Positions 16,327-25,348 of a stretch of 64,000 bases of DNA are shown here, in pieces. This stretch comes from Candidatus Corynebacterium faecigallinarum (GTDB taxonomy: Bacteria; Actinomycetota; Actinomycetes; Mycobacteriales; Mycobacteriaceae), in contig DWVP01000024.1 in assembly GCA_019120175.1 (NCBI GenBank), positions 401,502 through 465,501 of the forward strand, given 5' to 3'. The position numbers were made by a program, and so were the translations under genes. The first letter of the stretch is position 1. Each line of letters begins with the position of its first letter. The notes beneath the pieces were generated by a model. That model did not search any database, had not been told where the DNA came from, and saw only the letters and a program-made list of their open reading frames with translations.

Positions 16327-17451
16327 ATGACGAACCTGGCTGGCGGCGAGAAAACACTGGTCCTGGGCTATTGGCCGGGTGAAGGCATCGGGCCCGAGAT
16401 CATCCCGCCGACGGTGCGTGCGGTCGAGCTGGCCCTGGTTTGCGAGGGTGCCGGGAATATCAGTGTGCGGTGGGAGCCACTGCTGCTGGGGCTGGAGGCC
16501 TTCGAAGCCACCGGCGCGGTTCTGCCAGAGTCGACGTGGCAGACGGTGACCGGGTTGGACGGATGGATCCTGGGGCCACACGACAACGCCGCCTACCCGG
16601 AGGCGGCGCGCGCCCAGCAGAACCCCTCGGCGGCGTTGCGGGTGCGTGCGGACCTGTGGGCGAACATCCGTCCGGTGACGGGGCTGCCCGGGGCACCTGC
16701 CCCGGAGATGGACCTGGTGATCGTGCGGGAGAACACCGAGGGGATGTACGCCGACCGCAACATGTACGCCGGCTCCGGCGACATCATGGTCACCCCGGAC
16801 GTGGCGCTGGCCATCGGTACGTTCACCCGTCACGGGGTGCGTCGGATCGTGGTGCGGGCAGGACGCATCGCTGCCGCACGTGGGGGAGTGCTCACCGTGG
16901 CGCACAAGGCCAATGTGTTGAGCCGCTCGTCCGGTATGTACGTCGAGGAGGCCGAGCGCATGGCGGCGCAGACCGGGGTTGAACTGCGCCCGGTGCACAT
17001 CGACGCCCTGTGCGCTGACCTGGTGACGAACCCGGGGCGGCACCGCACGATCGTCGCGGAGAACATGTTCGGTGACATCCTGTCGGACCTGGCTGGTGCG
17101 CTCGGTGGGGCATTGGGGGCGGCCGGCAGTGTGAATGCAGGCGACTCCCTGGTCATGGCGCAGGCCGCCCACGGTTCGGCGCCAGACATCGCGGGGAAGG
17201 GGGTGGCGAACCCGGCCGGGGTGATGAACTCCTCGGCTCAGCTGCTGGACAGTCTCGGGTACGGGCGCGCGGCGGCGGCATTGTCGGATGCGGTGCGGGT
17301 CGCCCTGATCGAGGCACCTACCGCCGATGTGGCCGGAGTGGTAGGTGTTACTGGCGCAACAGAAGGTGGCTCAGGGGCGACTGGGGCAGCTGGGGCATCC
17401 ACGGCGACGTTCTCAGAAAGGGTATTTGCACAGCTCGGAGGGGTAGTGTAA
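16327..17451 (+). CDS. Isocitrate/isopropylmalate dehydrogenase family protein
   Basis: This 374-residue protein is an NAD(P)-dependent beta-decarboxylating dehydrogenase. PGEGIGPEI lies at 17-25, the substrate-binding segment LRVRADLWANIRPV at 104-117, RENTEGMY at 134-141, then HKANVL, the metal-binding Asp in FGDILSDLAG and HGSAPDIAGKGVANP near the nucleotide site. The substrate may be isocitrate, homoisocitrate, tartrate or 3-isopropylmalate; the sequence does not settle this and no leucine genes adjoin. A Gly/Ala/Thr-rich insertion (VGVTGATEGGSGATGAAGAS) near the C-terminus looks like a flexible tail. Confidence 0.85.
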   Translation: MTNLAGGEKTLVLGYWPGEGIGPEIIPPTVRAVELALVCEGAGNISVRWEPLLLGLEAFEATGAVLPESTWQTVTGLDGWILGPHDNAAYPEAARAQQNPSAALRVRADLWANIRPVTGLPGAPAPEMDLVIVRENTEGMYADRNMYAGSGDIMVTPDVALAIGTFTRHGVRRIVVRAGRIAAARGGVLTVAHKANVLSRSSGMYVEEAERMAAQTGVELRPVHIDALCADLVTNPGRHRTIVAENMFGDILSDLAGALGGALGAAGSVNAGDSLVMAQAAHGSAPDIAGKGVANPAGVMNSSAQLLDSLGYGRAAAALSDAVRVALIEAPTADVAGVVGVTGATEGGSGATGAAGASTATFSERVFAQLGGVV

Positions 17452-17534
17452 CGTCCAGTCCGTTAAGCGTCCATACGCGGGCGCGCGACACCCTGTCCAT
17501 CTACGTAACTATCCGTTTCGGAGCACTTTCACCT

Positions 17535-19004
17535 ATGCCCACCAACAACGTTCCTCAGGTTGCCGTCAACGACATCGGCACCGCTGAGGATTTCCTCGCC
17601 GCCATCGACCAGACCATCAAGTACTTCAACGATGGCGACATCGTCGAAGGTACCGTCGTCAAGGTTGATCACGACGAGGTCCTGCTGGATATCGGCTACA
17701 AGACGGAGGGTGTCATCCCCTCCCGCGAGCTGTCCATCAAGCACGATGTCGATCCCGGCGAGGTCGTCGAGGTCGGCGACGAGGTCGACGCCCTGGTCCT
17801 CACCAAGGAGGATAAGGAAGGCCGCCTGATCCTGTCCAAGAAGCGCGCTCAGTACGAGCGTGCCTGGGGCACCATCGAGCAGCTCAAGGAGAACGACGAG
17901 CCGGTCACCGGTACCGTCATCGAGGTCGTCAAGGGTGGTCTCATCCTGGACATCGGCCTGCGTGGCTTCCTGCCCGCCTCCCTCGTCGAGATGCGTCGCG
18001 TGCGCGATCTGCAGCCGTACATCGGCCAGGAGATCGAGGCCAAGATCATCGAGCTGGACAAGCAGCGCAACAACGTGGTCCTGTCCCGCCGGGCATGGCT
18101 CGAGCAGACCCAGTCCGAGGTCCGCTCCGAGTTCCTGCACCAGCTGCAGAAGGGCCAGGTCCGCAAGGGTGTCGTGTCCTCCATCGTCAACTTCGGCGCT
18201 TTCGTCGATCTCGGCGGTGTCGACGGCCTGGTGCACGTCTCCGAGCTGTCCTGGAAGCACATCGACCACCCGGGTGAGGTCGTCACCGTGGGCGACGAGG
18301 TCACCGTCGAGGTTCTCGACGTCGACCTGGATCGCGAGCGAGTGTCCCTGTCGCTGAAGGCCACCCAGGAGGATCCGTGGCGCGTCTTCGCCCGGACCCA
18401 CGCGATCGGTCAGATCGTCCCGGGCAAGGTCACCAAGCTGGTTCCGTTCGGCGCCTTCGTCCGCGTCGAGGAGGGCATCGAGGGCCTGGTCCACATCTCC
18501 GAGCTGGCCGAGCGCCACGTCGAGGTTCCGGACCAGATCGTCACCGTCGGCCAGGAGCTCATGGTCAAGGTCATCGATATCGACCTCGAGCGTCGCCGGA
18601 TCTCCCTGTCCCTGAAGCAGGCCGACGAGGACTTCGCCGAGGACTTCGACCCGTCCAAGTACGGCATGGCCGACTCCTACGACGAGCAGGGCAACTACAT
18701 CTTCCCGGAGGGCTTCGACTCGGAGACCAACGAGTGGATGGAGGGCTTCGAGTCCCAGCAGCGTGAGTGGGAGGACCGCTACGCTGAGTCGGAGCGTCGC
18801 CACAAGATGCACGCCGCCCAGATCGAGCGCCACCGCGCCCAGGCCGCCGAGGCCGGCGAGGCCGCCGACAACGGCAGCTACTCCTCCAGCAGCGAGGACA
18901 AGCCCGCCGAGGCTGCTGCCGCCGCTGAGGCCACCGACGACTCCGGTTCGCTGGCGTCCGACGAGCAGCTCAACGCCCTGCGCCAGAAGCTGGCCGGCAA
19001 CTAA
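17535..19004 (+). CDS. rpsA: 30S ribosomal protein S1
   Basis: S1 binds mRNA on the small subunit and helps start translation. The 489-residue protein has four S1 OB-fold repeats at about 35-105, 120-190, 205-275 and 290-360, seen as repeated G.V..i...GafVd/e.g.eGlvh.SEL..h motifs (for example FGAFVDLGGVDGLVHVSELSW and FGAFVRVEEGIEGLVHISEL), followed by an acidic, Ala/Glu-rich tail. Four repeats are normal for actinobacteria (six in E. coli). GGAG lies 11 bases before ATG in an 83-base leader. Confidence 0.97.
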   Translation: MPTNNVPQVAVNDIGTAEDFLAAIDQTIKYFNDGDIVEGTVVKVDHDEVLLDIGYKTEGVIPSRELSIKHDVDPGEVVEVGDEVDALVLTKEDKEGRLILSKKRAQYERAWGTIEQLKENDEPVTGTVIEVVKGGLILDIGLRGFLPASLVEMRRVRDLQPYIGQEIEAKIIELDKQRNNVVLSRRAWLEQTQSEVRSEFLHQLQKGQVRKGVVSSIVNFGAFVDLGGVDGLVHVSELSWKHIDHPGEVVTVGDEVTVEVLDVDLDRERVSLSLKATQEDPWRVFARTHAIGQIVPGKVTKLVPFGAFVRVEEGIEGLVHISELAERHVEVPDQIVTVGQELMVKVIDIDLERRRISLSLKQADEDFAEDFDPSKYGMADSYDEQGNYIFPEGFDSETNEWMEGFESQQREWEDRYAESERRHKMHAAQIERHRAQAAEAGEAADNGSYSSSSEDKPAEAAAAAEATDDSGSLASDEQLNALRQKLAGN

Positions 19005-19043
19005 GCTGCAGCCTGTTCCGATGCTCCGGAACAACCCCTGAAC

Positions 19044-19073
19044 AAGCCCCGAGGACTTCTGTCCCCGGGGCTT
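19044..19073 (+). terminator. Terminator of rpsA
   Basis: AAGCCCCGAGGAC and GTCCCCGGGGCTT form a 13-bp stem with one mismatch around a four-base loop, followed by CTTCAT. It lies 40 bases behind the rpsA stop codon. Confidence 0.85.
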
Positions 19074-19254
19074 CTTCATGTCTGTTCCCCTCTGCATCCC
19101 TCTTTGCCCCCTGCATCTTCTCCTCGGTTTCCCATGGTGGTGCCCCCGCAGGCCGATGTCGTCCTACCGGCTCAGAGCGTTTTCACCTTAAACTGGTTCA
19201 CGCGACCGTCCCCACCGGGCGGCTTTGCCATACTGACTCAAGGTGGAATGCCAC

Positions 19255-21297
19255 ATGGTATCGAAAACGATTGAGACATCCCGGCTTATCCTGCGGGAAA
19301 TAGGAGGCGCGGACAACGTCGCCTCCTTCACCTACTGTGCGACGCGGCTCAGATTCGACGTTCACGACAAATCCAAGGTCGACATTGACGCCCTGGACGA
19401 GGACCCCAACGTCCTTGGCGTAGTGGAACAGGGGAGTACCGGCGTCCAGGTGGTGATGGGCGGTGGCGTCGCCGAGTTCTACAACGCCATCGTCAAGGAA
19501 CCCGGGATGGGGGACGGGGAACGTAAGAGCTCGTCGAGTGGGAAGAAGGAGTACGGGGGAGTACGCGGCAAGTACGACTGGGTGAACTACTGCTTCGAGT
19601 TCCTCTCCGATACGTTCCGCCCGGTACTGTGGGCCCTGCTGGGTGCCTCGCTGATCATCACCCTGCTGGTGCTGGCCGACACCTTCAACATGCAGGACTT
19701 CCGTGCGGACATGGCGGACCAGCCCAACGGCTACGTCCTGCTTCACGCCATGTGGCGCTCGGTGTTCTACTTCCTGCCGATCATGATCGGTGCCACCGCG
19801 GCCCGGAAGCTCGGCGCCAACGAGTGGGTCGGTGCCGCCATCCCGGCCGCCCTGCTGACCCCGGAGTTCCTGGAACTGGGCGAGGCAGGGGAGACGGCCG
19901 ATGTCTTCGGCCTGCCACTGGTGCTCAACGACTACTCGTCCCAGGTCTTTCCGCCGCTGATCGCGGCGATCGGCCTGTTCTGGGTGGAGAAGGGGCTGAA
20001 GAAGCTCATCCCCAGTGCTGTGCAGATGGTCTTCGTCCCCTTCTTCTCACTGCTGATCATGATCCCGGCGACGGCTTTCCTGCTGGGGCCCTTCGGCATC
20101 GGCATCGGTAACGGAATCTCCGACTTCCTGCTGTGGCTCAACGGCATCTCACCGTTCATCCTGGCTATCATCGTGCCGATCATGTACCCGTTCCTGGTGC
20201 CGCTGGGCCTGCACTGGCCGCTGAACGCGATTATGGTGCAGAACCTCGCGACCCTCGGCTACGACTTCATCCAGGGGCCGATGGGTGCCTGGAACTTCGC
20301 CTGCTTCGGCGTGGTCGCCGGCGTGTTCCTCCTGTCCATCAGAGAGAAGAACAAGAGCATGCGTCAGGTGTCGCTGGGCGGTCTGATGGCCGGTCTGTTC
20401 GGCGGTATCTCAGAGCCATCGCTTTATGGTGTGCTGCTGCGATTCAAGAAGACCTACTTCCGCCTCCTGCCGGGCTGTGTCGTCGGTGGCGCGATCATCG
20501 GTTTCTTCGACGTGAAGGCGAACGCCTTCGTGTTCACCTCGCTGCTGACCTTCCCGGCGATGGACCCGTGGGGTGGCTACCTCATCGGCATCGGTGCGGC
20601 CTTCGCCACCTCGATGCTGCTGGTGCTCTTCTTCGACTACCGCGGCAAGGACGAGAAGGCCGAGGTTATGGCGCAACTCGAGGCGGAACGTGCCGAGGCC
20701 AATGCTGACGAGGACACCCGGGTGGCTGCTGCCGGTACTACCGCCGGAAAAGCCGCCGGTGCCGAGGCCAGTGACAAGGCAGCCCTGCAACCGGGGGCGG
20801 TCACAGTGGTGACCTCTCCGGTGGTCGGTAAGGCCATTCCACTGTCGGACGTTCCGGATCCGGCGTTCGCTTCCGGGGCGCTCGGCAAGGGTGCTGGTAT
20901 AGAGCCAACCGGGGACACGGTCGTGGCCCCGGCCGATGCCACCGTGCTGACGGTGCAGAAGACCGGTCATGCTGTCGGTCTGCGCCTGGACAGCGGCATT
21001 GAACTGCTCATCCACATCGGTATCGACACCGTGAAGATGGACGGTGACGGCTTCGAGGTCCTCGTCGAGCGCAAACAGAAGGTGGAGGCGGGAACCGAGT
21101 TGATTCGTTTCGACCGGAAGAAGATCGAGGCCGCAGGGTACTCAGCGGTGACCCCGGTCGTGGTCGTCAATACCCGGAAGTTCGCCGAGGTAGAGGGGAT
21201 CCCTGCCCCGATTGCCGCCGTCGGCGATGATCTCATCACGGTTACTGCGAAACCCGCGGAGACTCCGGATGCCGCAGCGACCGCAGCCACCGAGTAG
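19255..21297 (+). CDS. PTS beta-glucoside-type transporter EIIBCA
   Basis: This 680-residue membrane enzyme takes up and phosphorylates a sugar. The order is IIB (phospho-Cys28 in FTYCATRLRF), IIC (about 100-460, ten hydrophobic segments with GGISEPSLYG matching the GITEP motif), a Gly/Ala linker, then a glucose-type IIA domain with phospho-His587 in LLIHIGID. The domain order and the sequence GLHWPLNAIMVQNLATLGYD fit the BglF beta-glucoside group rather than sucrose. ATG 19255 follows AAGGTGG by nine bases; a GTG at 19243 lies inside that ribosome site. In C. glutamicum the sucrose EII ptsS occupies this place between rpsA and coaE (from memory). Confidence 0.87.
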   Translation: MVSKTIETSRLILREIGGADNVASFTYCATRLRFDVHDKSKVDIDALDEDPNVLGVVEQGSTGVQVVMGGGVAEFYNAIVKEPGMGDGERKSSSSGKKEYGGVRGKYDWVNYCFEFLSDTFRPVLWALLGASLIITLLVLADTFNMQDFRADMADQPNGYVLLHAMWRSVFYFLPIMIGATAARKLGANEWVGAAIPAALLTPEFLELGEAGETADVFGLPLVLNDYSSQVFPPLIAAIGLFWVEKGLKKLIPSAVQMVFVPFFSLLIMIPATAFLLGPFGIGIGNGISDFLLWLNGISPFILAIIVPIMYPFLVPLGLHWPLNAIMVQNLATLGYDFIQGPMGAWNFACFGVVAGVFLLSIREKNKSMRQVSLGGLMAGLFGGISEPSLYGVLLRFKKTYFRLLPGCVVGGAIIGFFDVKANAFVFTSLLTFPAMDPWGGYLIGIGAAFATSMLLVLFFDYRGKDEKAEVMAQLEAERAEANADEDTRVAAAGTTAGKAAGAEASDKAALQPGAVTVVTSPVVGKAIPLSDVPDPAFASGALGKGAGIEPTGDTVVAPADATVLTVQKTGHAVGLRLDSGIELLIHIGIDTVKMDGDGFEVLVERKQKVEAGTELIRFDRKKIEAAGYSAVTPVVVVNTRKFAEVEGIPAPIAAVGDDLITVTAKPAETPDAAATAATE

Positions 21298-23421
21298 TCA
21301 GCGTTGAGTAGCCACACTGTCCGGTGACAGGTCGAGCCTGCGCAGCAATTGTGCGTTCAGGGCGACGACCACCGTGGAGGCGGACATCAGCACCGCCCCC
21401 ACGCTCATCGGCAGGATGATACCGACCGGGGCGAGGATACCCGCCGCCAAGGGAACGGACACCAGATTGTAGCCCGCGGCCCACCACAGGTTCTGCGTCA
21501 TCTTCCGGTAGGTCGCCCGGGACAGTTCGATCACCGAGAGCACGGCGCGCGGATCGGAGCTTGCGAGGATCACCCCGGCCGATCCGATCGCCACGTCCGT
21601 GCCGGCACCGATGGCGATGCCGACGTCCGACTGGGCCAGCGCCGGGGCATCGTTGACCCCGTCGCCGACCATGGCGACACGATGTCCGGCGTCCTGCAGT
21701 TCAGACACCTTCGCTGCCTTGTCCTCCGGGCGGACCCCAGCAAAGACCCGGTCGATGCCGAGCTCCTCCGCGACTGTCTCCGCGACTGCCGGGGCATCCC
21801 CGGTGATCATCATGACCTGGACATCGCGGGCGTGCAGCGCATCGACGGCATCCCGGGATTCAGGACGCACCGCGTCGGCGAGTCGGAGCGCACCGATGAC
21901 GACACCGTCCGCGAGGACGTGGAGGATGATCGCGCCCTGCTCCCGCCACGAGTCAGCGACGGGAAGCTCGTGGACGTCGTGCTGCTCCAACAGGTATGGT
22001 CCACCGACTTCGATGGTCGTCCCGTCGACCACGGCCTTCACGCCGACAGCAGGGGAGGAGGAGAAGTTCGAGGACGTCGGCACATCCAGCTCCCGGTCCG
22101 CTGCGGCTTTGACGATGGCACGGGCAAGTGGGTGCTCACTGTCGGATTCCGCGGCTGCTGTGAGTGCGAGGATCTTGTCCTTGCCGACGTCTCCGTTCGG
22201 CTCGATGGCGGTGACCATAGGTTCACCCTTGGTGAGTGTTCCCGTCTTGTCGAAAACGACGGTGTCCACGGTGCGCATGGACTCCAGGGCCAGACGGTCC
22301 TTGACCAGCACACCCGCGCGGGCGGCGCGTTCGGTGGCGATCGATACGACGAGGGGGATCGCCAGCCCGAGGGCATGGGGGCAGGCGATGACCAGGACGG
22401 TGATGGTGCGGACAACGGCGTCCTCGGGCACGCCGACCAGCGTCCACACCACCGCGGTGATGAGCGCTGCGCCGAGTGCGAACCAGAACAGCCAGGCTGC
22501 GGCGGTATCGGCGATGCGCTGGGCGCGGGACGAGGAATTCTGGGCGTCCGACACCAGCTTCTGGATACCCGCGAGCGCGGTGTCGTCGCCGACGGCGGTG
22601 ATCCGCACCCGTACCCCGGAATCGGTGGCGATGGTGCCGGCGACGACATGGTCATCGACGTCGCGGTGCACGGTGCGGGATTCGCCGGTGACCATCGATT
22701 CATCCATCGAGGCCGAGCCGTCGACGATGGTGCCGTCGGCGGGGATCGTGGCACCCGGACGGACCAGGACGATATCCTCCACCTCAAGCTCCGCGGGGGA
22801 GACCGTCACAGTGGTGTCCCCGGTGACCTTTACGGCTTCATCCGGGAGGAGGGCGGCCAGTGAATCGAGAGCGGAGGAGGTCTGGGCCAGGGAACGCATC
22901 TCGATCCAGTGACCCAGGAGCATGATCACGACCAGCAGGGCGAGCTCCCACCAGAAGTCGAGTTCGTGACTGAGAACGCCCAGGCTTGCACCCCAGGAGG
23001 AGATGAAGGCCACGGTGATGGCCAGGCCGATGAGCAGCATCATCCCCGGCTTCCGGTCGCGGATCTCATCGACCGCGCCGGTGAGGAACGGCTGGCCGCC
23101 CCAGAGATACATGACGGTGCCGAGGGCCGGGGAGATCCACCCGATGGCCTCGGTATCCGGCAGTTCGTAGCCGATGAGCTCGGCGAACATGTCATTGAAG
23201 GCGACTACCGGGACGGCGATGACGAGCATGATCCAGAACAGGCGCCGGAACTGGGCGACATGGCCGGCGTGACCGCCGTGACCTGCGTGACCTGTGTGAT
23301 CTTTATGTCCACCGTGGTCGTCGTGGCCCGTGTGATTCTGATGGCCACCGTGATCCATGTGGTCATGGTTCATGTGATCGTGGTCCATATGCTCGTGGCC
23401 AGCGCGCGTGTCGTGCTCCAT
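21298..23421 (-). CDS. copB: CopB-type copper-translocating P1B ATPase
   Basis: This 707-residue P-type ATPase exports copper. A His-rich N-terminus of about 55 residues (repeated GH/DH units) replaces a ferredoxin-like metal domain. The transport site in helix 6 is CPH (VIACPHALGLAIPL), typical of the CopB/P1B-3 group, against CPC in CopA. Phosphorylation loop DKTGTLT and hinge MVGDGVNDAPAL are intact. It lies 29 bases behind the DUF1541 lipoprotein gene on the same strand and should be co-transcribed from the CsoR-like operator at 24092. Its stop abuts the stop of the PTS gene. Confidence 0.93.
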   Translation of the reverse strand: MEHDTRAGHEHMDHDHMNHDHMDHGGHQNHTGHDDHGGHKDHTGHAGHGGHAGHVAQFRRLFWIMLVIAVPVVAFNDMFAELIGYELPDTEAIGWISPALGTVMYLWGGQPFLTGAVDEIRDRKPGMMLLIGLAITVAFISSWGASLGVLSHELDFWWELALLVVIMLLGHWIEMRSLAQTSSALDSLAALLPDEAVKVTGDTTVTVSPAELEVEDIVLVRPGATIPADGTIVDGSASMDESMVTGESRTVHRDVDDHVVAGTIATDSGVRVRITAVGDDTALAGIQKLVSDAQNSSSRAQRIADTAAAWLFWFALGAALITAVVWTLVGVPEDAVVRTITVLVIACPHALGLAIPLVVSIATERAARAGVLVKDRLALESMRTVDTVVFDKTGTLTKGEPMVTAIEPNGDVGKDKILALTAAAESDSEHPLARAIVKAAADRELDVPTSSNFSSSPAVGVKAVVDGTTIEVGGPYLLEQHDVHELPVADSWREQGAIILHVLADGVVIGALRLADAVRPESRDAVDALHARDVQVMMITGDAPAVAETVAEELGIDRVFAGVRPEDKAAKVSELQDAGHRVAMVGDGVNDAPALAQSDVGIAIGAGTDVAIGSAGVILASSDPRAVLSVIELSRATYRKMTQNLWWAAGYNLVSVPLAAGILAPVGIILPMSVGAVLMSASTVVVALNAQLLRRLDLSPDSVATQR

Positions 23422-23450
23422 AATCCTGTTCTACCTGCCTTCTCCCGCGA

Positions 23451-24062
23451 CTACTCGGCGGGGGAGATCTCGCTTTCCACGACCCACTTGTGGTTGATCA
23501 TGGTCATTCCGTCCATCTCGACATCCACCATGTACACCGTCTCCTCCGTGGAGCTGTCGATCGTGGCCTCGGCGCCGTTCATGCCGGCCATGTGTTCAGC
23601 GTTGATGGTGGCGGTGTCGCCGTCGGAAAGGCGGTCCTCGCCGACTCCGTCGAGTTCCTCCTGGACCACCCACTTGTGGTCCTCCACCCGGGCGCTGCCA
23701 TCGGTCGGGTCGTAGCTGACCGAGTAGGTGTAGGTGTCGAAGGCGCCGGTGATTGTCGCGGTCGCGCCGTCCATACCGGGCATGTGGTCAGCGGACAGGA
23801 CAACCTCCGTGCCCACCGGGAACTCCGGGTCGGATACTTCGGTAATGCCCTCGGGTGGCGGACCGCCGTCGGCCGGATGGTCCATGTCCCCGTGGTCCCC
23901 GTGGTCCCCGTGGTCCCCGTGGTCCCCGTGGTCCCCGGTCGTCTCGTGTGCCCCGTGGTCCTCGTGTGAGGTGTCGGAATCCTCGTCCGAGGAGCAGGCG
24001 GTGAGGGTGAGAGTGCTGGCGATGGCCCCTGCGGCCAGGGCGCCGAAGAGTCGCTTGCGCAT
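23451..24062 (-). CDS. DUF1541 (YdhK-like) His-rich lipoprotein of the copper operon
   Basis: This 203-residue protein has a signal peptide with lipobox LTAC, so it is a membrane-anchored extracellular lipoprotein. After a Ser/Asp/His linker come Gly-Asp-His repeats, then two tandem DUF1541 domains, each with a Met/His motif (ADHMPGMDGA and AEHMAGMNGA) and a closing HKWVV. The Met- and His-rich motifs suggest copper binding outside the membrane, with the ATPase next in the operon exporting the ion. The ATG at 24062 has AAAGGA seven bases upstream; an open stretch further 5' crosses the operator and is not coding. Confidence 0.87.
   Translation of the reverse strand: MRKRLFGALAAGAIASTLTLTACSSDEDSDTSHEDHGAHETTGDHGDHGDHGDHGDHGDMDHPADGGPPPEGITEVSDPEFPVGTEVVLSADHMPGMDGATATITGAFDTYTYSVSYDPTDGSARVEDHKWVVQEELDGVGEDRLSDGDTATINAEHMAGMNGAEATIDSSTEETVYMVDVEMDGMTMINHKWVVESEISPAE
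23887..23931. repeat. Five perfect copies of TCCCCGTGG
   Basis: Five head-to-tail copies of the nine-base unit TCCCCGTGG lie inside the DUF1541 gene and encode successive Gly-Asp-His triplets on the minus strand. The unit is a multiple of three, so copy-number change would lengthen or shorten the metal-binding linker without frameshift. Confidence 0.9.
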
Positions 24063-24091
24063 GGTGGTGTCCTTTCCGGTGTCGCGTATCT

Positions 24092-24112
24092 GTATACCCC
24101 CTCGGAGTATAC
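24092..24112 (-). promoter_or_regulatory. CsoR-like operator over the copper operon promoter
   Basis: GTATAC-N9-GTATAC with a C-rich/G-containing centre (CCCCTCGGA) matches the form of CsoR copper-sensor operators. On the minus strand the inner TATACT can serve as the -10 box, about 44 bases before the DUF1541 start. No csoR gene is inside the window. The assignment is by pattern only. Confidence 0.55.
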
Positions 24113-24247
24113 CAACGTGCGCCGGGTGCCACCCCTGATCGGGCGGGGCACAGCGCGGGAGGTTTCGGTTCCGGGGGGTGCAAGAGGAGCAAAAAACCAC
24201 GACCCAGAACCGAAAACTCGTTGACTCGTGCATCCCGCACATACAGC

Positions 24248-24291
24248 AACCCCGCTGGTCACCTCGAGTTACTCAAGTGACCAGCGGGGTT
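24248..24291. terminator. Terminator hairpin behind htdX
   Basis: AACCCCGCTGGTCAC and GTGACCAGCGGGGTT form a perfect 15-bp stem with a 14-base loop. It lies 65 bases behind the end of the minus-strand dehydratase gene. The poly-U part is weak (TTGCTG). Confidence 0.75.
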
Positions 24292-24356
24292 GTTACGCAG
24301 CGTCGCTGTGCGACAAGCTACGCGGCATCGTTAAGCGAGGCCCCGTGCGGCGATGC

Positions 24357-25319
24357 CTACAGCGGGGACACCTCGGCGATGGCATGCAGTGTCTCCAGCT
24401 TGGAGGCCTTGCGCAGCTGCACCGACCAGGTGCCGGACTGGCTACCGGCGTTGTCCGGGGTCTGTGCAGAGAAGAAGGCGACCTTCGTCGGCAGCACGAC
24501 CGGCTTGGCGAACTCGACGGCGAAGCGTCCGGCGGCAGGGAGGTGGCCCTCCAGGCTGCCGAGGATCTTCGCTGCCGACCACATGCCGTGGGCGATGGTC
24601 GCCGGGAAACCGAAGGCCTTCGCACCCAGGCCGGACACGTGGATCGGGTTCTTGTCGCCCGAGGCGTCTGCGTAGGCCTTGATGACCGATTGGTCGGCGG
24701 ACCAGGTGGCCGTCGGGGTCGGGTCCGCGGGGATCTCCGGACGCTCGAAGAGGTTGCCGGTGTCCTCCTCACGCTCGGCGACGGTGGTATCGGCCGAGGA
24801 GGACAGCTTGGCACCCTTGGCGAGGAAGCCGGAGGTCTGGGTCCACACCGGGGCGTCGGACGCAGTGTCCTCTCCGTCCCCACCATCGACGAAGATCTCG
24901 GTGACCATGTCGATCAGCAGGCCCTTGCGGTGCTTGCGCAGGTTCGTCGCGTGGGTGCGGATCCGCAGCTCATCGTCGACGGTCAGCGGGCGGGTCTGCT
25001 CGATGACGTTGGTCAGGTGCACCGCGCCGACGGCGTTGAAGGGGAAGTCCGGGGTGGACATCACCTTCATGGCCAGCGGGAAGGACAGGACGTACGGGTA
25101 GGTGTACGGCAGCTCGTTGCCCAGCCGCTGGTCCGTGGCGGCGGTGAAGGCCGCGAGGTGGGCGATATCGACCTTCACACCCGAGACCTCGAAACCGGTG
25201 GCCGGATCGGTCTTCGCCGAACGCTTCGCACCGATCACCGGGGCCAGGTCCTTGGCGGCACCCTTGTACTCGGTCATCAGATCCGGGATGGAGGAGAGTT
25301 CCTTGTAGGTGACAGTCAT
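24357..25319 (-). CDS. htdX: MaoC family dehydratase, HtdX-like
   Basis: This 320-residue double-hotdog protein resembles mycobacterial HtdX, a 3-hydroxyacyl-thioester dehydratase. The catalytic hydratase motif is in the second hotdog: YADASGDKNPIHVS then AFGFPATIAHGMWSA, which carries the Asp/His pair. The first hotdog lacks such a motif, as is usual. It follows the FabG4-like gene by 29 bases on the same strand, and the pair is divergent from a FadA2-like thiolase, the gene order of Rv0241c-Rv0243 in M. tuberculosis. A ribosome site AAGGAA precedes ATG. Confidence 0.87.
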   Translation of the reverse strand: MTVTYKELSSIPDLMTEYKGAAKDLAPVIGAKRSAKTDPATGFEVSGVKVDIAHLAAFTAATDQRLGNELPYTYPYVLSFPLAMKVMSTPDFPFNAVGAVHLTNVIEQTRPLTVDDELRIRTHATNLRKHRKGLLIDMVTEIFVDGGDGEDTASDAPVWTQTSGFLAKGAKLSSSADTTVAEREEDTGNLFERPEIPADPTPTATWSADQSVIKAYADASGDKNPIHVSGLGAKAFGFPATIAHGMWSAAKILGSLEGHLPAAGRFAVEFAKPVVLPTKVAFFSAQTPDNAGSQSGTWSVQLRKASKLETLHAIAEVSPL

Positions 25320-25348
25320 GGTGGATTCCTTCTGGTCAGGTGCGAAGC

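Noticed and set aside
19074-19254. BglG-type antiterminator hairpin before the PTS gene
   Set aside because: No overlapping RAT/terminator pair could be found; the only hairpin is the rpsA terminator.
21290-21305. Stop codons of the PTS gene and copB directly abutting
   Set aside because: Tight convergent ends are common, and nothing else suggests a functional link.
23887-23931. Regular short repeats suggesting a CRISPR-like array
   Set aside because: The nine-base units have no spacers, lie inside the DUF1541 gene and encode Gly-Asp-His repeats.
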